64,000 nucleotides of DNA from an uncultured Lachnospiraceae bacterium. Its GTDB lineage: Bacteria > Bacillota > Clostridia > Lachnospirales > Lachnospiraceae. The stretch is taken from the NCBI GenBank assembly GCA_944377405.1, contig CALWES010000004.1, positions 62,001 through 126,000 on the forward strand, in the 5' to 3' direction. The notes under the pieces are model-generated. The model searched no databases. It was not told the origin of the DNA and worked only from the letters and a program-made list of their open reading frames with translations. Of this stretch, positions 24,505 to 34,547 are shown in pieces (the stretch's first letter is position 1; each line of letters starts with the position of its first letter). The translations under genes and the position numbers were made by a program.

Positions 24505-27237
24505 ATGAGAGAGCTTGAAAAGAATTACGATCCTCAGGCCATGGAGCCTGAAATTTATCAGAAATGGCTGGAAGGAGATTATTTCCATGCCCATGTAGAT
24601 CCGGAAAAAAAGCCTTTTTCCGTTATGATGCCCCCGCCGAACGTGACGGGCCAGCTGCACATGGGACATGCCCTGGATAATACCCTTCAGGACAGCATCT
24701 GCCGCTTCAAGCGGATGCAGGGCTACGAGGTCCTGTGGCAGCCGGGAACGGACCATGCGGCCATTGCCACGGAGGTCAAGGTCATCAAGAAGCTCAAGGA
24801 AGAGGGCAAGGACAAGCATGAGCTGGGCCGGGAAGGCTTTCTGAAGGAGGCCTGGGCCTGGAAGGAAGAATATGAAGGACGGATCCTGAAGCAGATGCAC
24901 AAGATGGGTGCCTCCGCCGACTGGAAGCGCCTGCGCTTTACCATGGACGAGGGCTGCTCGGCAGCCGTAAAGAAGGTCTTCATCGACCTTTATAACAAGG
25001 GCTATATCTACAGAGGCAGCAGGATCATCAACTGGTGCCCGGTGTGCAAGACCTCCATCTCCGACGCGGAGGTCATCCATGAGGATCAGGCCGGAAACTT
25101 CTGGCATATCAAATACCCCATCGTGGGAGAGGAAGACCGCTTTGTGGAGATCGCCACCACAAGACCGGAGACCCTGCTGGGAGATACGGCGGTGGCGGTA
25201 AATCCCGAGGATGAGCGTTACAAGGACCTGGTAGGCAAGATGCTGAAGCTGCCCCTGACGGACAGGGAGATCCCGGTGGTGGCAGACGAATACGTGGATA
25301 TGGAGTTCGGTACCGGCTGTGTGAAGATCACCCCGGCCCATGACCCCAACGACTTCGAGGTGGGAAAGCGTCATGACCTTCCGGAGATCAATATCATGAA
25401 CGATGACGCCACCATCTGCTGTCCCGGTTCAAAATATGACGGTATGGACCGCTATGAGGCCAGGAAGGCCATGGTGGAGGATCTGGAAAAGGAGGGACTC
25501 CTGGTCAAGGTAGTTCCCCACGAGCACAACGTGGGCACCCATGACCGCTGCGGCACCACCATCGAACCCATGGTAAAACCCCAGTGGTTCGTGCGCATGG
25601 ATAAATTTGCCGAGGACTGCAGAAAGGTTCTGGAGAGTGGGGAGCTGCGCTTCGTTCCGGAAAACTATGCCAAGACCTACCTGCACTGGATCGACAACAT
25701 CAAGGACTGGTGCATCAGCCGCCAGCTCTGGTGGGGACACCGGATCCCGGCGTACTACTGCGATCAGTGTGGAAAGCTGGTGGTGGGAGAAGAGGCTCCG
25801 GATGTATGTCCGGATTGCGGCTGCACCCATTTCACCCAGGACGAGGATACCCTGGATACCTGGTTCTCCTCAGCCCTCTGGCCCTTCTCGACCCTGGGAT
25901 GGCCGGAGCACACGCCGGAGTTCGATTATTTCTACCCCACCAATGTACTGGTAACGGGTTACGATATCATTTTCTTCTGGGTAGTACGTATGGTATTCTC
26001 CGGAGTGGAGCATACGGGCAAGTGCCCCTTCAGTACGGTGCTGATGCACGGCCTCGTAAGGGACTCCCAGGGCAGGAAGATGTCCAAGTCCCTTGGAAAC
26101 GGCATCGATCCCCTGGAGGTCATCGACAAGTACGGAGCAGATGCTTTGCGGGCCTCCCTTCTTACGGGAAATGCCCCCGGAAACGATATGCGTTTCTACT
26201 GGGAGAAGGTGGAGAGCGAGCGGAATTTTGCAAATAAGGTATGGAATGCCACCCGTTTCATCATGATGAATCTGGATAAGGCAGATGCCTCTGCGGCAGC
26301 CCTTCTGGAGGACGCAGGCCTTTGCGGAACGGCAGACGAGGCGGACCGCAGGAGACGGGAAGGCAGAAAGGACGACAGCGTCGCAAAGGCAATGGAAAAG
26401 CTGCAGCTTACCATTGAGGACAAGTGGATCCTTTCCAGACTCAACAAGCTGACGGAGACCGTTACCCGGAACATGGAGTCCTTTGAGCTGGGGATCGCCC
26501 TGGACAATGTAACGGGCTTCATCTGGGACGAGTACTGCGACTGGTACATCGAGATGGTAAAGCCCAGACTCTACTCCGAGACGGATGAGACGAAGACCGC
26601 GGCCCTCTGGACCCTGAAGACGGTGCTGATCAACGCTCTGAAGCTGCTGCATCCCTTCATGCCCTTCATCACGGAGGAGATCTTCACGAATATCCAGGAC
26701 CGGGAAGCTTCCATCATGATCTCCGCTTATCCGGAGGTCCGGGAGGAATGGAACTTTACGGAAGAGGAAGGCAGAGTGGAGTCCGTCAAGGAAGCCGTAA
26801 GGGCCATCCGGAACGTCAGAAGTGAGATGAACGTTCCCCCCAGCAAAAAGGCTTCGGTTTATGTGGTATCCGCTTCCGATAAGGTGCTGGAGACCTTTGG
26901 AGCCACGAAGAACGTATTTGCCACCCTCTGCGGAGCCGGAGAGGTGTTCTGCCAGAAGGACAAGGCCGGCATTCCGGACAACGCGGTATCGGCAGTGGTA
27001 TCGGAAGCCTCCCTGTATCTTCCACTGGCAGAGCTTGTGGATATTGAAAAGGAAAAGGAACGCCTGAAGAAGGAGGAGGCCAGACTCCAGGGAGAGCTGA
27101 AGCGTTCCCATGGAATGCTGTCCAACGAGAAATTTATATCCAAGGCGCCGGCGGCAAAGATCCAGGAGGAGAAGGATAAGCTGGCAAAGTACGAGGATAT
27201 GCTCAGGCAGGTACAGGAGCGCCTTTCCTCCCTTTAA
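24505..27237 (+). CDS. valS: Valine--tRNA ligase
   Basis: Charges tRNA-Val with valine and edits threonine. 910 residues. Class I signatures HMGH (52-55) and KMSKS (525-529) are intact; the editing domain lies between, with TTRPETLLGDTAVAV. The C-terminal residues from about 840 form the long coiled-coil arm (KEKERLKKEEARLQGELKRS) that contacts the tRNA. The start follows AAGGAGACCGAAGG. There is no room for a T-box leader: only 34 bases separate it from the helical-repeat gene, so it appears to be read from the module promoter unless a promoter lies inside that gene. Confidence 0.98.
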   Translation: MRELEKNYDPQAMEPEIYQKWLEGDYFHAHVDPEKKPFSVMMPPPNVTGQLHMGHALDNTLQDSICRFKRMQGYEVLWQPGTDHAAIATEVKVIKKLKEEGKDKHELGREGFLKEAWAWKEEYEGRILKQMHKMGASADWKRLRFTMDEGCSAAVKKVFIDLYNKGYIYRGSRIINWCPVCKTSISDAEVIHEDQAGNFWHIKYPIVGEEDRFVEIATTRPETLLGDTAVAVNPEDERYKDLVGKMLKLPLTDREIPVVADEYVDMEFGTGCVKITPAHDPNDFEVGKRHDLPEINIMNDDATICCPGSKYDGMDRYEARKAMVEDLEKEGLLVKVVPHEHNVGTHDRCGTTIEPMVKPQWFVRMDKFAEDCRKVLESGELRFVPENYAKTYLHWIDNIKDWCISRQLWWGHRIPAYYCDQCGKLVVGEEAPDVCPDCGCTHFTQDEDTLDTWFSSALWPFSTLGWPEHTPEFDYFYPTNVLVTGYDIIFFWVVRMVFSGVEHTGKCPFSTVLMHGLVRDSQGRKMSKSLGNGIDPLEVIDKYGADALRASLLTGNAPGNDMRFYWEKVESERNFANKVWNATRFIMMNLDKADASAAALLEDAGLCGTADEADRRRREGRKDDSVAKAMEKLQLTIEDKWILSRLNKLTETVTRNMESFELGIALDNVTGFIWDEYCDWYIEMVKPRLYSETDETKTAALWTLKTVLINALKLLHPFMPFITEEIFTNIQDREASIMISAYPEVREEWNFTEEEGRVESVKEAVRAIRNVRSEMNVPPSKKASVYVVSASDKVLETFGATKNVFATLCGAGEVFCQKDKAGIPDNAVSAVVSEASLYLPLAELVDIEKEKERLKKEEARLQGELKRSHGMLSNEKFISKAPAAKIQEEKDKLAKYEDMLRQVQERLSSL

Positions 27238-27285
27238 GCGGAGAAAGAGATAGAAAGAACATAAAAAAGAAAGGGGTGCATCAGG

Positions 27286-27927
27286 ATGTTTGAGGAAATG
27301 AATGAGAAACTGTCAGCCTTTGGGGTGGTTCCCGTGGTGGTGATCGACGACGCAAAGGACGCTTTGCCTCTGGCAGAGGCCCTTCGGGCAGGAGGGCTGC
27401 TGTGTGCGGAGGTGACCTTCCGTACCGACGCGGCGGAGGAATCCATCCGGAGGATCTCCGAGGCATATCCGGACATGCTTTGCGGAGCAGGCACTGTCCT
27501 TACCATGGAGCAGCTGGACCGGGCCATAGGCGCCGGAGCCAGGTTCATCGTAAGCCCGGGCTTTGACCCGGAGATCGTGGACGCATGCATTGCCAGAAAC
27601 ATTCCGGTGTATCCCGGCTGCATGACTCCTTCGGAGGTGATCCAGGGCGTCAGACGGGGCCTTAAGGTCCTGAAGTTCTTCCCGGCAGGGGAGGCAGGGG
27701 GACCGGCCATGATCAAGGCCCTTTCCGGACCCTTCCCGGGGACACGTTTCATGCCCACGGGAGGCGTCAACGCCGGAAACCTGAAGGAGTATCTGTCCAT
27801 GAAGGCCGTTGCGGCCTGCGGCGGTTCCTGGATGGTGAAAAAGGACCTGATCCGGGAGGGAAGCTTTGACCGGATCGAGGCCATGGTACGGGAAGCGGTG
27901 GAGCTTGTGAAGGAGATCCGTGGCTGA
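27286..27927 (+). CDS. eda: 2-keto-3-deoxy-6-phosphogluconate / 4-hydroxy-2-oxoglutarate aldolase
   Basis: Class I aldolase that splits KDPG to pyruvate and glyceraldehyde 3-phosphate, and can also act on 4-hydroxy-2-oxoglutarate. 213 residues, normal length. The catalytic glutamate is E42 in AEVTFRT and the Schiff-base lysine is K130 in KVLKFFPA. The phosphate-binding loop is in MPTGGVNAGNL. No kdgK or uronate gene is adjacent. It lies between valS and gdhA with short gaps and no terminator. Confidence 0.93.
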   Translation: MFEEMNEKLSAFGVVPVVVIDDAKDALPLAEALRAGGLLCAEVTFRTDAAEESIRRISEAYPDMLCGAGTVLTMEQLDRAIGAGARFIVSPGFDPEIVDACIARNIPVYPGCMTPSEVIQGVRRGLKVLKFFPAGEAGGPAMIKALSGPFPGTRFMPTGGVNAGNLKEYLSMKAVAACGGSWMVKKDLIREGSFDRIEAMVREAVELVKEIRG

Positions 27928-27963
27928 AGCCGGCTAACAGAAACAAAGACTTACAATCATTGA

Positions 27964-29316
<1,353 letters not shown>

Positions 29317-29354
29317 TCCTTTCAAACATGAAATTTACCTTAAGATCAGAGAAA

Positions 29355-29380
29355 GCAGGGTGCAAAGGCACCCTGCTTTT
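29355..29380 (+). terminator. Terminator of gdhA
   Basis: GCAGGGTGC (29355-29363), loop AAAG, GCACCCTGC (29368-29376), then TTTT. The last T is also the first base of the next promoter's extended -10. Confidence 0.9.
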
Positions 29381-29388
29381 GCTATACT
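29380..29388 (+). promoter_or_regulatory. Extended -10 promoter of the two-component system
   Basis: TGCTATACT directly abuts the gdhA terminator, so its -35 region would fall inside the terminator hairpin. Transcription would start near 29395, giving an 18-base leader containing AAGGAGG. Confidence 0.5.
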
Positions 29389-29412
29389 GTTGGCGGAAAG
29401 AAGGAGGTCCCT

Positions 29413-30129
29413 ATGAAGCAGACCATTTATGACAACAAGATCCTGATCGTGGACGACAGCCAGGAGCTGCGTTCCATGCTGAGAACCTTTCTTCTGCGGG
29501 AGGGATACCGGAACATCGCTCTGGCGGTGGACTGCAAAAGTGCCCTTTCCGAGATCCGCAGCAGCAGTCCTGATTTTATCATCCTGGATATCAATCTGCC
29601 GGACGGAGACGGATTCTCTCTTATGAAGGAGATCAAGGAGCATACGGAGTCCAGGAATATCCCGGTGCTTTTTTTGAGTGCCAGGGATAAGGACGCGGAC
29701 AGGCTGACGGGCCTTGGCCTGGGGGCCGATGACTACATGGTGAAGCCCTTTCTGCCAAAGGAGCTTTCCCTGCGCATGGGAGCCATCCTGAAACGAAGCT
29801 ATGATTATGCAGAGGAGCCGCCCCTTCCGGCAACCCTGGAGCTGGGGGAACGGAGGGTGGATTTTGAAGCCGGCACCGTACAGTCCGGGGACCGGGAGGA
29901 GAAGCTTACGGTAAAGGAGCTTCGGATCCTGGAGACCCTGGCCAAGAGCCGAGGCAAGATCGTGACCTTTGACAATCTCTGCAAGGCTGTCTGGAACGCC
30001 CAGTACTATACCTATGAGAACACGGTCATGGTCCATATCCGCAGGCTCCGGGAGAAGATCGAGGAGGACCCGAGCCATCCCAGATGGCTGGTGACTGCCA
30101 GGGGGATCGGATATAAGCTGAATCTATGA
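29413..30129 (+). CDS. Response regulator, OmpR/PhoB family
   Basis: A 238-residue DNA-binding response regulator. The receiver domain has the acidic pocket at D14-D15 (ILIVDD), the phospho-acceptor D59 in FIILDINLPD, and K in VKPF. The C-terminal winged helix (about 140-236) ends with the typical VHIRRLREKIEEDP and GIGYKL. The start follows AAGGAGG. It overlaps the kinase gene in ATGATG, so the pair is translationally coupled. The targets and signal are unknown; the neighbours gdhA and the PocR-AraC gene give no firm clue. Confidence 0.95.
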   Translation: MKQTIYDNKILIVDDSQELRSMLRTFLLREGYRNIALAVDCKSALSEIRSSSPDFIILDINLPDGDGFSLMKEIKEHTESRNIPVLFLSARDKDADRLTGLGLGADDYMVKPFLPKELSLRMGAILKRSYDYAEEPPLPATLELGERRVDFEAGTVQSGDREEKLTVKELRILETLAKSRGKIVTFDNLCKAVWNAQYYTYENTVMVHIRRLREKIEEDPSHPRWLVTARGIGYKLNL

Positions 30130-31277
30130 TGAAACCACATACTCTTTTTCAGATCTATAAAAAGTTTTTCTTCTATGCCTTCCTTCTGGTGATGCTCCAG
30201 TCCGGACTCCAGCTTCTGGCGGCCTGGATCATGGAGGGCATGGGGGTATTCAGCCCCCTGATCCTGAACCTGACCAATGGAGCGGTGTTTTTGCTGCTCC
30301 TTCTGGTGGTGGGCTGGCGGTACCACCGCCACACGCGTTCCGTCACGGAGGCGGTGAAGGCCCTGGCCAGGGGAGAAAGCGTGCATCTTCCGGAGGAAGG
30401 GGTCCTGGAGGAGCTGGCCCACAGTATCAACCAGACCTCGGAGAAGCTGGAGGAGCAGAAGCGGAGCCTGGACCGGCGGGATACGGCCCGGGTGGACTGG
30501 ATCCGGGGCATCTCCCATGATATCCGGACGCCCCTTTCCATGGTCATGGGGTATTCGGAGATCCTGGAAGAGGATGAGAGCCTTACGGAGGAACAGCGTC
30601 AGAGCATCTCCATCATAAAGGGAGAGAGCATCAAGATGAAGTCCCTCATCGATGACCTGAACCTGACCTCCAAGCTGGAGTATGACCGTCAGCCCCTGCG
30701 GCTTACGGAGCTGAGCCCGGCAGGGCTTCTGCGGGAGTCCGTGGCGGGGATGCTGAATTCCTGCGGCCTGGATCCGGAGGGCAGGGAGACGGAAAGGGAG
30801 GAACAGGACCTTCTGGACCGGTACAACCTGGACCTTTTGATCCTGCCGGAATTTGAGGGCCTGCTGCTGCAGGGAGACCATCATCTCCTGCGCCGGGTCT
30901 TTGACAATCTGATCGGAAATGCCATACGCCATAACCCAGGGGGCTGCAGCATCATGATCCTGGCCTACCGGGCCAAAGAGGCCGCCATCGTGGAGATACG
31001 GGATGATGGCGACGGTATTCCGGAGACCGTGGCCCGGACCGTAAACTCCATAGGGAGCGAGTTCCTTACACAGGAAGAGGAAGAAGAACCGGCAGCGGAG
31101 TCCGGAGAGCTTCCGGACCGGCCCCACATCATGGGCATGCGCATCGCAAAGCAGATCGTAAAGGCCCACGGAGGGAACCTTTTCGTCCGGCCGGACCGGC
31201 ATACGGTGGAGGTTATCCTTCCTCTTCCCGGGGAGACTGCCGGGAAAGGGGAGCGTCCTCGCGGAAGCGGCGCTTGA
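30126..31277 (+). CDS. Sensor histidine kinase
   Basis: A 383-residue membrane kinase. Two membrane segments (about 13-36 and 52-66) leave only about 15 residues outside, so it probably senses within the membrane or through a partner. A HAMP-like stretch follows, then the phospho-acceptor H131 in GISHDIRTPLS, the N box NLIGNAIRHN, and the G box EIRDDGDGIP. The final G2 motif reads IMGMRIAKQIVKAHGG. Its 3' end overlaps the 3' end of the opposite-strand regulator by 65 bases; the last 20 residues are Gly/Arg/Pro-rich and dispensable-looking. Confidence 0.93.
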   Translation: MMKPHTLFQIYKKFFFYAFLLVMLQSGLQLLAAWIMEGMGVFSPLILNLTNGAVFLLLLLVVGWRYHRHTRSVTEAVKALARGESVHLPEEGVLEELAHSINQTSEKLEEQKRSLDRRDTARVDWIRGISHDIRTPLSMVMGYSEILEEDESLTEEQRQSISIIKGESIKMKSLIDDLNLTSKLEYDRQPLRLTELSPAGLLRESVAGMLNSCGLDPEGRETEREEQDLLDRYNLDLLILPEFEGLLLQGDHHLLRRVFDNLIGNAIRHNPGGCSIMILAYRAKEAAIVEIRDDGDGIPETVARTVNSIGSEFLTQEEEEEPAAESGELPDRPHIMGMRIAKQIVKAHGGNLFVRPDRHTVEVILPLPGETAGKGERPRGSGA

Positions 31278-32154
31278 ATTCCAGGGGAGAGATCCCCACG
31301 AGACGGGAAAAGATCCTTGAATAATAATTCGGGTCGTTGAACCCGACACTTGAGGCAATATCACTGACAGTGGTATTGCCTTTTTTCAGGAAATCCTTGG
31401 AGGCCTCCACCCGTACCTTATTGATATAGGTGCTGATATGGACCTTCATGCGCCGCTGGAAGATCTTGCTGAGGTAGGACTCGCTGCAGTGACAGAAGAA
31501 GGCCAGGTCCGAGATCCGGATGGTCTCTGTAAAATGCTGCCGGATGTAGGCGCAGGCATCGGAAAGGATGGTGTCCTCACTGCTGAGGACCCTTTTTTTC
31601 GTACGGATGCCGTGGGTGTCCTGGAGGGCTTCGTAGGTCAGGGCCAGATAGTCCGCCACAAGCTCGATGGAGGGCAGCAGCTTTTCGATGGGAGCGGTGG
31701 TGGGATGGATGCTCTTCCAATACAGCCGCAGGGCCTCTTCCTCCTGCAGCAGGAAGGAGGAACGGCAGACCCGGCGGATCTGATGGATGGGGAGATCCTT
31801 TTTGGGATAGTCGAAGAAGCCCAGGTTGATGGTGCCGAGAACGATGCCGTGGCCGATGATGGGGGTGACATACTCAAAGAGCCCCGCATGGCACATGCCG
31901 AAAAAGGTGTGCCGGAGCCGGAGAGACTTATCGCTCATCTTTCCGATCATGGAGAGACAGTCCCGGTATTTTGCCTTATCCGATTTGATATACATGCAGA
32001 AATCGTTGGTATGGGCCAGAAAGGGCTGGAGGGCTGCGTCCAGCTCTTTATTGACGGGAATGAATCCGGTAAAGTCCTTGATGCAGATGGTGACATGATA
32101 TTCCCGCTCCAGCTCCTGGAAAAAGCTTGTGAGTTTCTGATAACGTCCTTCCAT
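31213..32154 (-). CDS. AraC-family regulator with PocR ligand-binding domain
   Basis: A 313-residue regulator. The N-terminal about 160 residues match the PocR domain (a PAS-like sensory domain that binds small hydrocarbon or sugar-derived ligands) with a cysteine-bearing segment DCLSMIG and MCHAGLFEYVTPII. The C-terminal AraC double helix-turn-helix starts near residue 200 (YIRQHFTETIRISDLAFF) and has the family signature VGFNDPNYYSRIFSRLVGISPLEFKRRF. ATG 32152-32154 follows AAGGAGGAA. It is divergent from the FAD oxidoreductase and sugar-type ABC operon, which it probably activates. Its 3' end runs 65 bases into the kinase gene on the other strand. Confidence 0.93.
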   Translation of the reverse strand: MEGRYQKLTSFFQELEREYHVTICIKDFTGFIPVNKELDAALQPFLAHTNDFCMYIKSDKAKYRDCLSMIGKMSDKSLRLRHTFFGMCHAGLFEYVTPIIGHGIVLGTINLGFFDYPKKDLPIHQIRRVCRSSFLLQEEEALRLYWKSIHPTTAPIEKLLPSIELVADYLALTYEALQDTHGIRTKKRVLSSEDTILSDACAYIRQHFTETIRISDLAFFCHCSESYLSKIFQRRMKVHISTYINKVRVEASKDFLKKGNTTVSDIASSVGFNDPNYYSRIFSRLVGISPLEFKRRFREDAPLSRQSPREEEG

Positions 32155-32181
32155 GGCAGATTCCTCCTTCGTTTATAGACA

Positions 32182-32210
32182 TATATATACGGAAATGAGG
32201 AATAAATCAA
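32182..32210 (-). promoter_or_regulatory. Promoter of the PocR-AraC regulator
   Basis: Minus strand TTGATT (32210-32205), 17 bases, TATATA (32187-32182), about 27 bases upstream of the start codon. Confidence 0.6.
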
Positions 32211-32250
32211 TATCTGTGCTGAATAATCCAGAAAATAGACCAATAATTTA

Positions 32251-32279
32251 ATGAAAAAGTATAAACAGGATTTTATAAT
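32251..32279 (+). promoter_or_regulatory. Promoter of the FAD oxidoreductase operon
   Basis: ATGAAA (32251-32256), 17 bases, TATAAT (32274-32279). The -35 is weak, in keeping with an activator-dependent promoter; the 40 bases between the two divergent promoters would hold the regulator's sites. Leader about 70 bases. Confidence 0.5.
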
Positions 32280-32354
32280 CAAAGAAAATGCTAGACAAAA
32301 AGCACAAAAACGAAAAACCCATAAAACAAAAGAATGAGGATGGCAGGCGAAATT

Positions 32355-34547
32355 ATGTACAAATCTGGAAAAATATGCAGTTTACAGAGCCGGATCCTGG
32401 TGATCGGAGGCGGACCGGCAGGGATCTGTGCAGCCATTGCAGCAGCCCGGGAAGGGGCTGACACCATTCTGATCAATAACCGTCCCGTTCTTGGAGGCAA
32501 TTCCAGCAGCGAGGTCCGGGTGTGGACCAGGGGCGCTACCGGAGGCGGAAGCCTTTTTGCAGAGGAAATGGGGATCTGGGGAGAACTGAAGCTCAGAAAT
32601 CTCTATGCCAATCCGGAAGGAAATCCCGTTTTCTGGGATGAGACCCTGTTGGACGGGATATACCGGGAAAAGGGGATCCGTCTTCTTGAAAACACCCAGA
32701 TGGTGGGAGTGGAGATGGATGAGGACCGGGTCACGGCCATTGAAGCGGTGCAGCTGGGAACGGAAAAACATTTCCGGATCCAGGCTGAGGTCTATGTGGA
32801 CGCCACCGGCGACGGAAGCCTGGGCCAGCTGGCAGGCATTCCATTTATCCAGGGCCGGGAGGCCGCTTCCGAATACGGAGAGAAGCTGGCCCCGGAGGTA
32901 AGGGAAAAGGAGACCCTTGGGAACACCCTCTTTTTCTTCACCGGAAGATCAGAGGAGCCTGTGCGCTATGTGGCTCCGGAATACGCCCTCAGCATAGAAG
33001 AGGTAGAGACCCTTCTGGGAAAGGGCGGCCGGCTGGTAAATGAGGAGATGAACGGCTGCGATTACTGGTGGTTCGAGCTTGGAGGCAGGGAGGATACCAT
33101 CGGAGATAATCAGGAGATCACCCGAAGGCTCAGAAGTCTGTCCGCCGGAGTCTGGAACTACATCAAAAACAGCGGAAAGTTCCAGGCGGACCACCTGACC
33201 CTTTTGTGGCAGGGGAACTGGGCAGGAAAACGGGAGAGCCGCAGGATGCAGACAGACCGGATCCTGACGGAAAAAGACGTGGAGGAGGGTCTCCACAGGG
33301 ATGAGGCAGCCTTCTACGGAGGCTGGTATCTGGACTTTCATCCCGCAGGAGGCGTCTATGCAGAGGAGGATTTCTGCACCCAGATCCCCGTAAAGGCTTA
33401 TCCCGTTTCCATGGCCTGTCTCTACAACAGCCAGGTAAAAAACCTGCTCTTTGCAGGCAGGGACATCGGCGTAAGCCATGTGGCCTTTGCCTCCACCAGG
33501 ATCATGAACACCTGTGCCTTAAGCGGTCAGGCGGCCGGGACCCTGGGGGCCATGATGCTGAAAAAGTCCCTTTCGGCGGCCCGGATCAGGGAAGGACACC
33601 TGAGGGAGCTTCAGGAACAGCTCTATCGGAACGACGTCCTGCTTCCCTATTTTGAAAGCCGGGAAAAAAATCCGGCCATGGAGGCGGAAGTGCTGGTCTC
33701 CTCGGAAGAAAGGGATGGAAATGAAGCCGCGGAGGCCGGAGACATCCTGCTGCGGGAGGACATGACCCTGGTCATTCCCGGAAGCGCCCCGAAGGCGAAG
33801 CTCCTGTTTTATGCAGGAGAGGCCTGCAGTCTTGCTTACAGCCTGGAGGAAAGCCCCCTGCCCCAACGCTACGGAAAGGGGAAGGAAGAGGGACGTATCA
33901 CTTTGTCAAAGGGCTGGCAGTGGATCAGTCTGATCCCGGAAAAGGAGAACAGGAAGGGCTTTCTGAGCTTCCGGTTCCGGATCCCGGAAGGGGCGGACAT
34001 CCGCCTGGGCCTTTCTGAGATACAGCTTTGCGGCTTCCTTCTGGCAGATCAGGAGGACGGATCCCTTTACTATCCCAGAGTACGGCTTTCCGGTAGCAGG
34101 ATCTACGGAAAGGAACGGCTTACGGACGGCTTCAACAGGCCCTGGGAAGCCCCCCATCTGTGGATCTCGGGAGAGGAAGCAGAGCCCTGGATCAGCCTGA
34201 GGCTGAAGGAGGAAAAACAGCTGGACCGGGTAGAACTATATCTGAACCCGGATCTGTCCATGGAGCTTTGCTCCAGCAGAGCCAGTGAATGGGCAGGTCA
34301 TCATAAATTCGTGGCGAGAAGGGGAATGCCCCCGGAGCTTTGCCGGCAGATCTCCCTGTACCGGGTGGATGGAGAAGCGGAAACGCTTCTTTCCCGGGTA
34401 TCGGAAAACAGGCAGCGGCATGTGGTGCTTTCCTTTGCGCCCCAGAAGCTTCGAACCTTAAAAATCAAATTTACTTCCGCCTACGGTTACCGTCATGCAG
34501 AAGTATTTGAAGTAAAACTATATGAATGTCAGGAGGAGACAACATGA
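32355..34547 (+). CDS. FAD-dependent oxidoreductase with C-terminal beta-sandwich domain
   Basis: A 730-residue protein. The dinucleotide fold at the start (ILVIGGGPAGICAAIAA, residues 14-30), then NRPVLGGNSSSEVR and VDATGDGSLGQLAG, match the FAD_oxidored (PF12831) group. LFAGRDIGVSHVAFASTRIMNTCALSGQAAG near residue 370 closes the flavin domain. Residues from about 480 are beta-rich with an F5/8-like end (LDRVELYLNPDL), a possible sugar-binding module. Two ATGs upstream in frame (32334, 32340) lack a spaced ribosome binding site. The stop overlaps the binding-protein start in ATGA, so oxidation and uptake of the same compound are probably linked. Substrate unknown. Confidence 0.85.
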   Translation: MYKSGKICSLQSRILVIGGGPAGICAAIAAAREGADTILINNRPVLGGNSSSEVRVWTRGATGGGSLFAEEMGIWGELKLRNLYANPEGNPVFWDETLLDGIYREKGIRLLENTQMVGVEMDEDRVTAIEAVQLGTEKHFRIQAEVYVDATGDGSLGQLAGIPFIQGREAASEYGEKLAPEVREKETLGNTLFFFTGRSEEPVRYVAPEYALSIEEVETLLGKGGRLVNEEMNGCDYWWFELGGREDTIGDNQEITRRLRSLSAGVWNYIKNSGKFQADHLTLLWQGNWAGKRESRRMQTDRILTEKDVEEGLHRDEAAFYGGWYLDFHPAGGVYAEEDFCTQIPVKAYPVSMACLYNSQVKNLLFAGRDIGVSHVAFASTRIMNTCALSGQAAGTLGAMMLKKSLSAARIREGHLRELQEQLYRNDVLLPYFESREKNPAMEAEVLVSSEERDGNEAAEAGDILLREDMTLVIPGSAPKAKLLFYAGEACSLAYSLEESPLPQRYGKGKEEGRITLSKGWQWISLIPEKENRKGFLSFRFRIPEGADIRLGLSEIQLCGFLLADQEDGSLYYPRVRLSGSRIYGKERLTDGFNRPWEAPHLWISGEEAEPWISLRLKEEKQLDRVELYLNPDLSMELCSSRASEWAGHHKFVARRGMPPELCRQISLYRVDGEAETLLSRVSENRQRHVVLSFAPQKLRTLKIKFTSAYGYRHAEVFEVKLYECQEETT

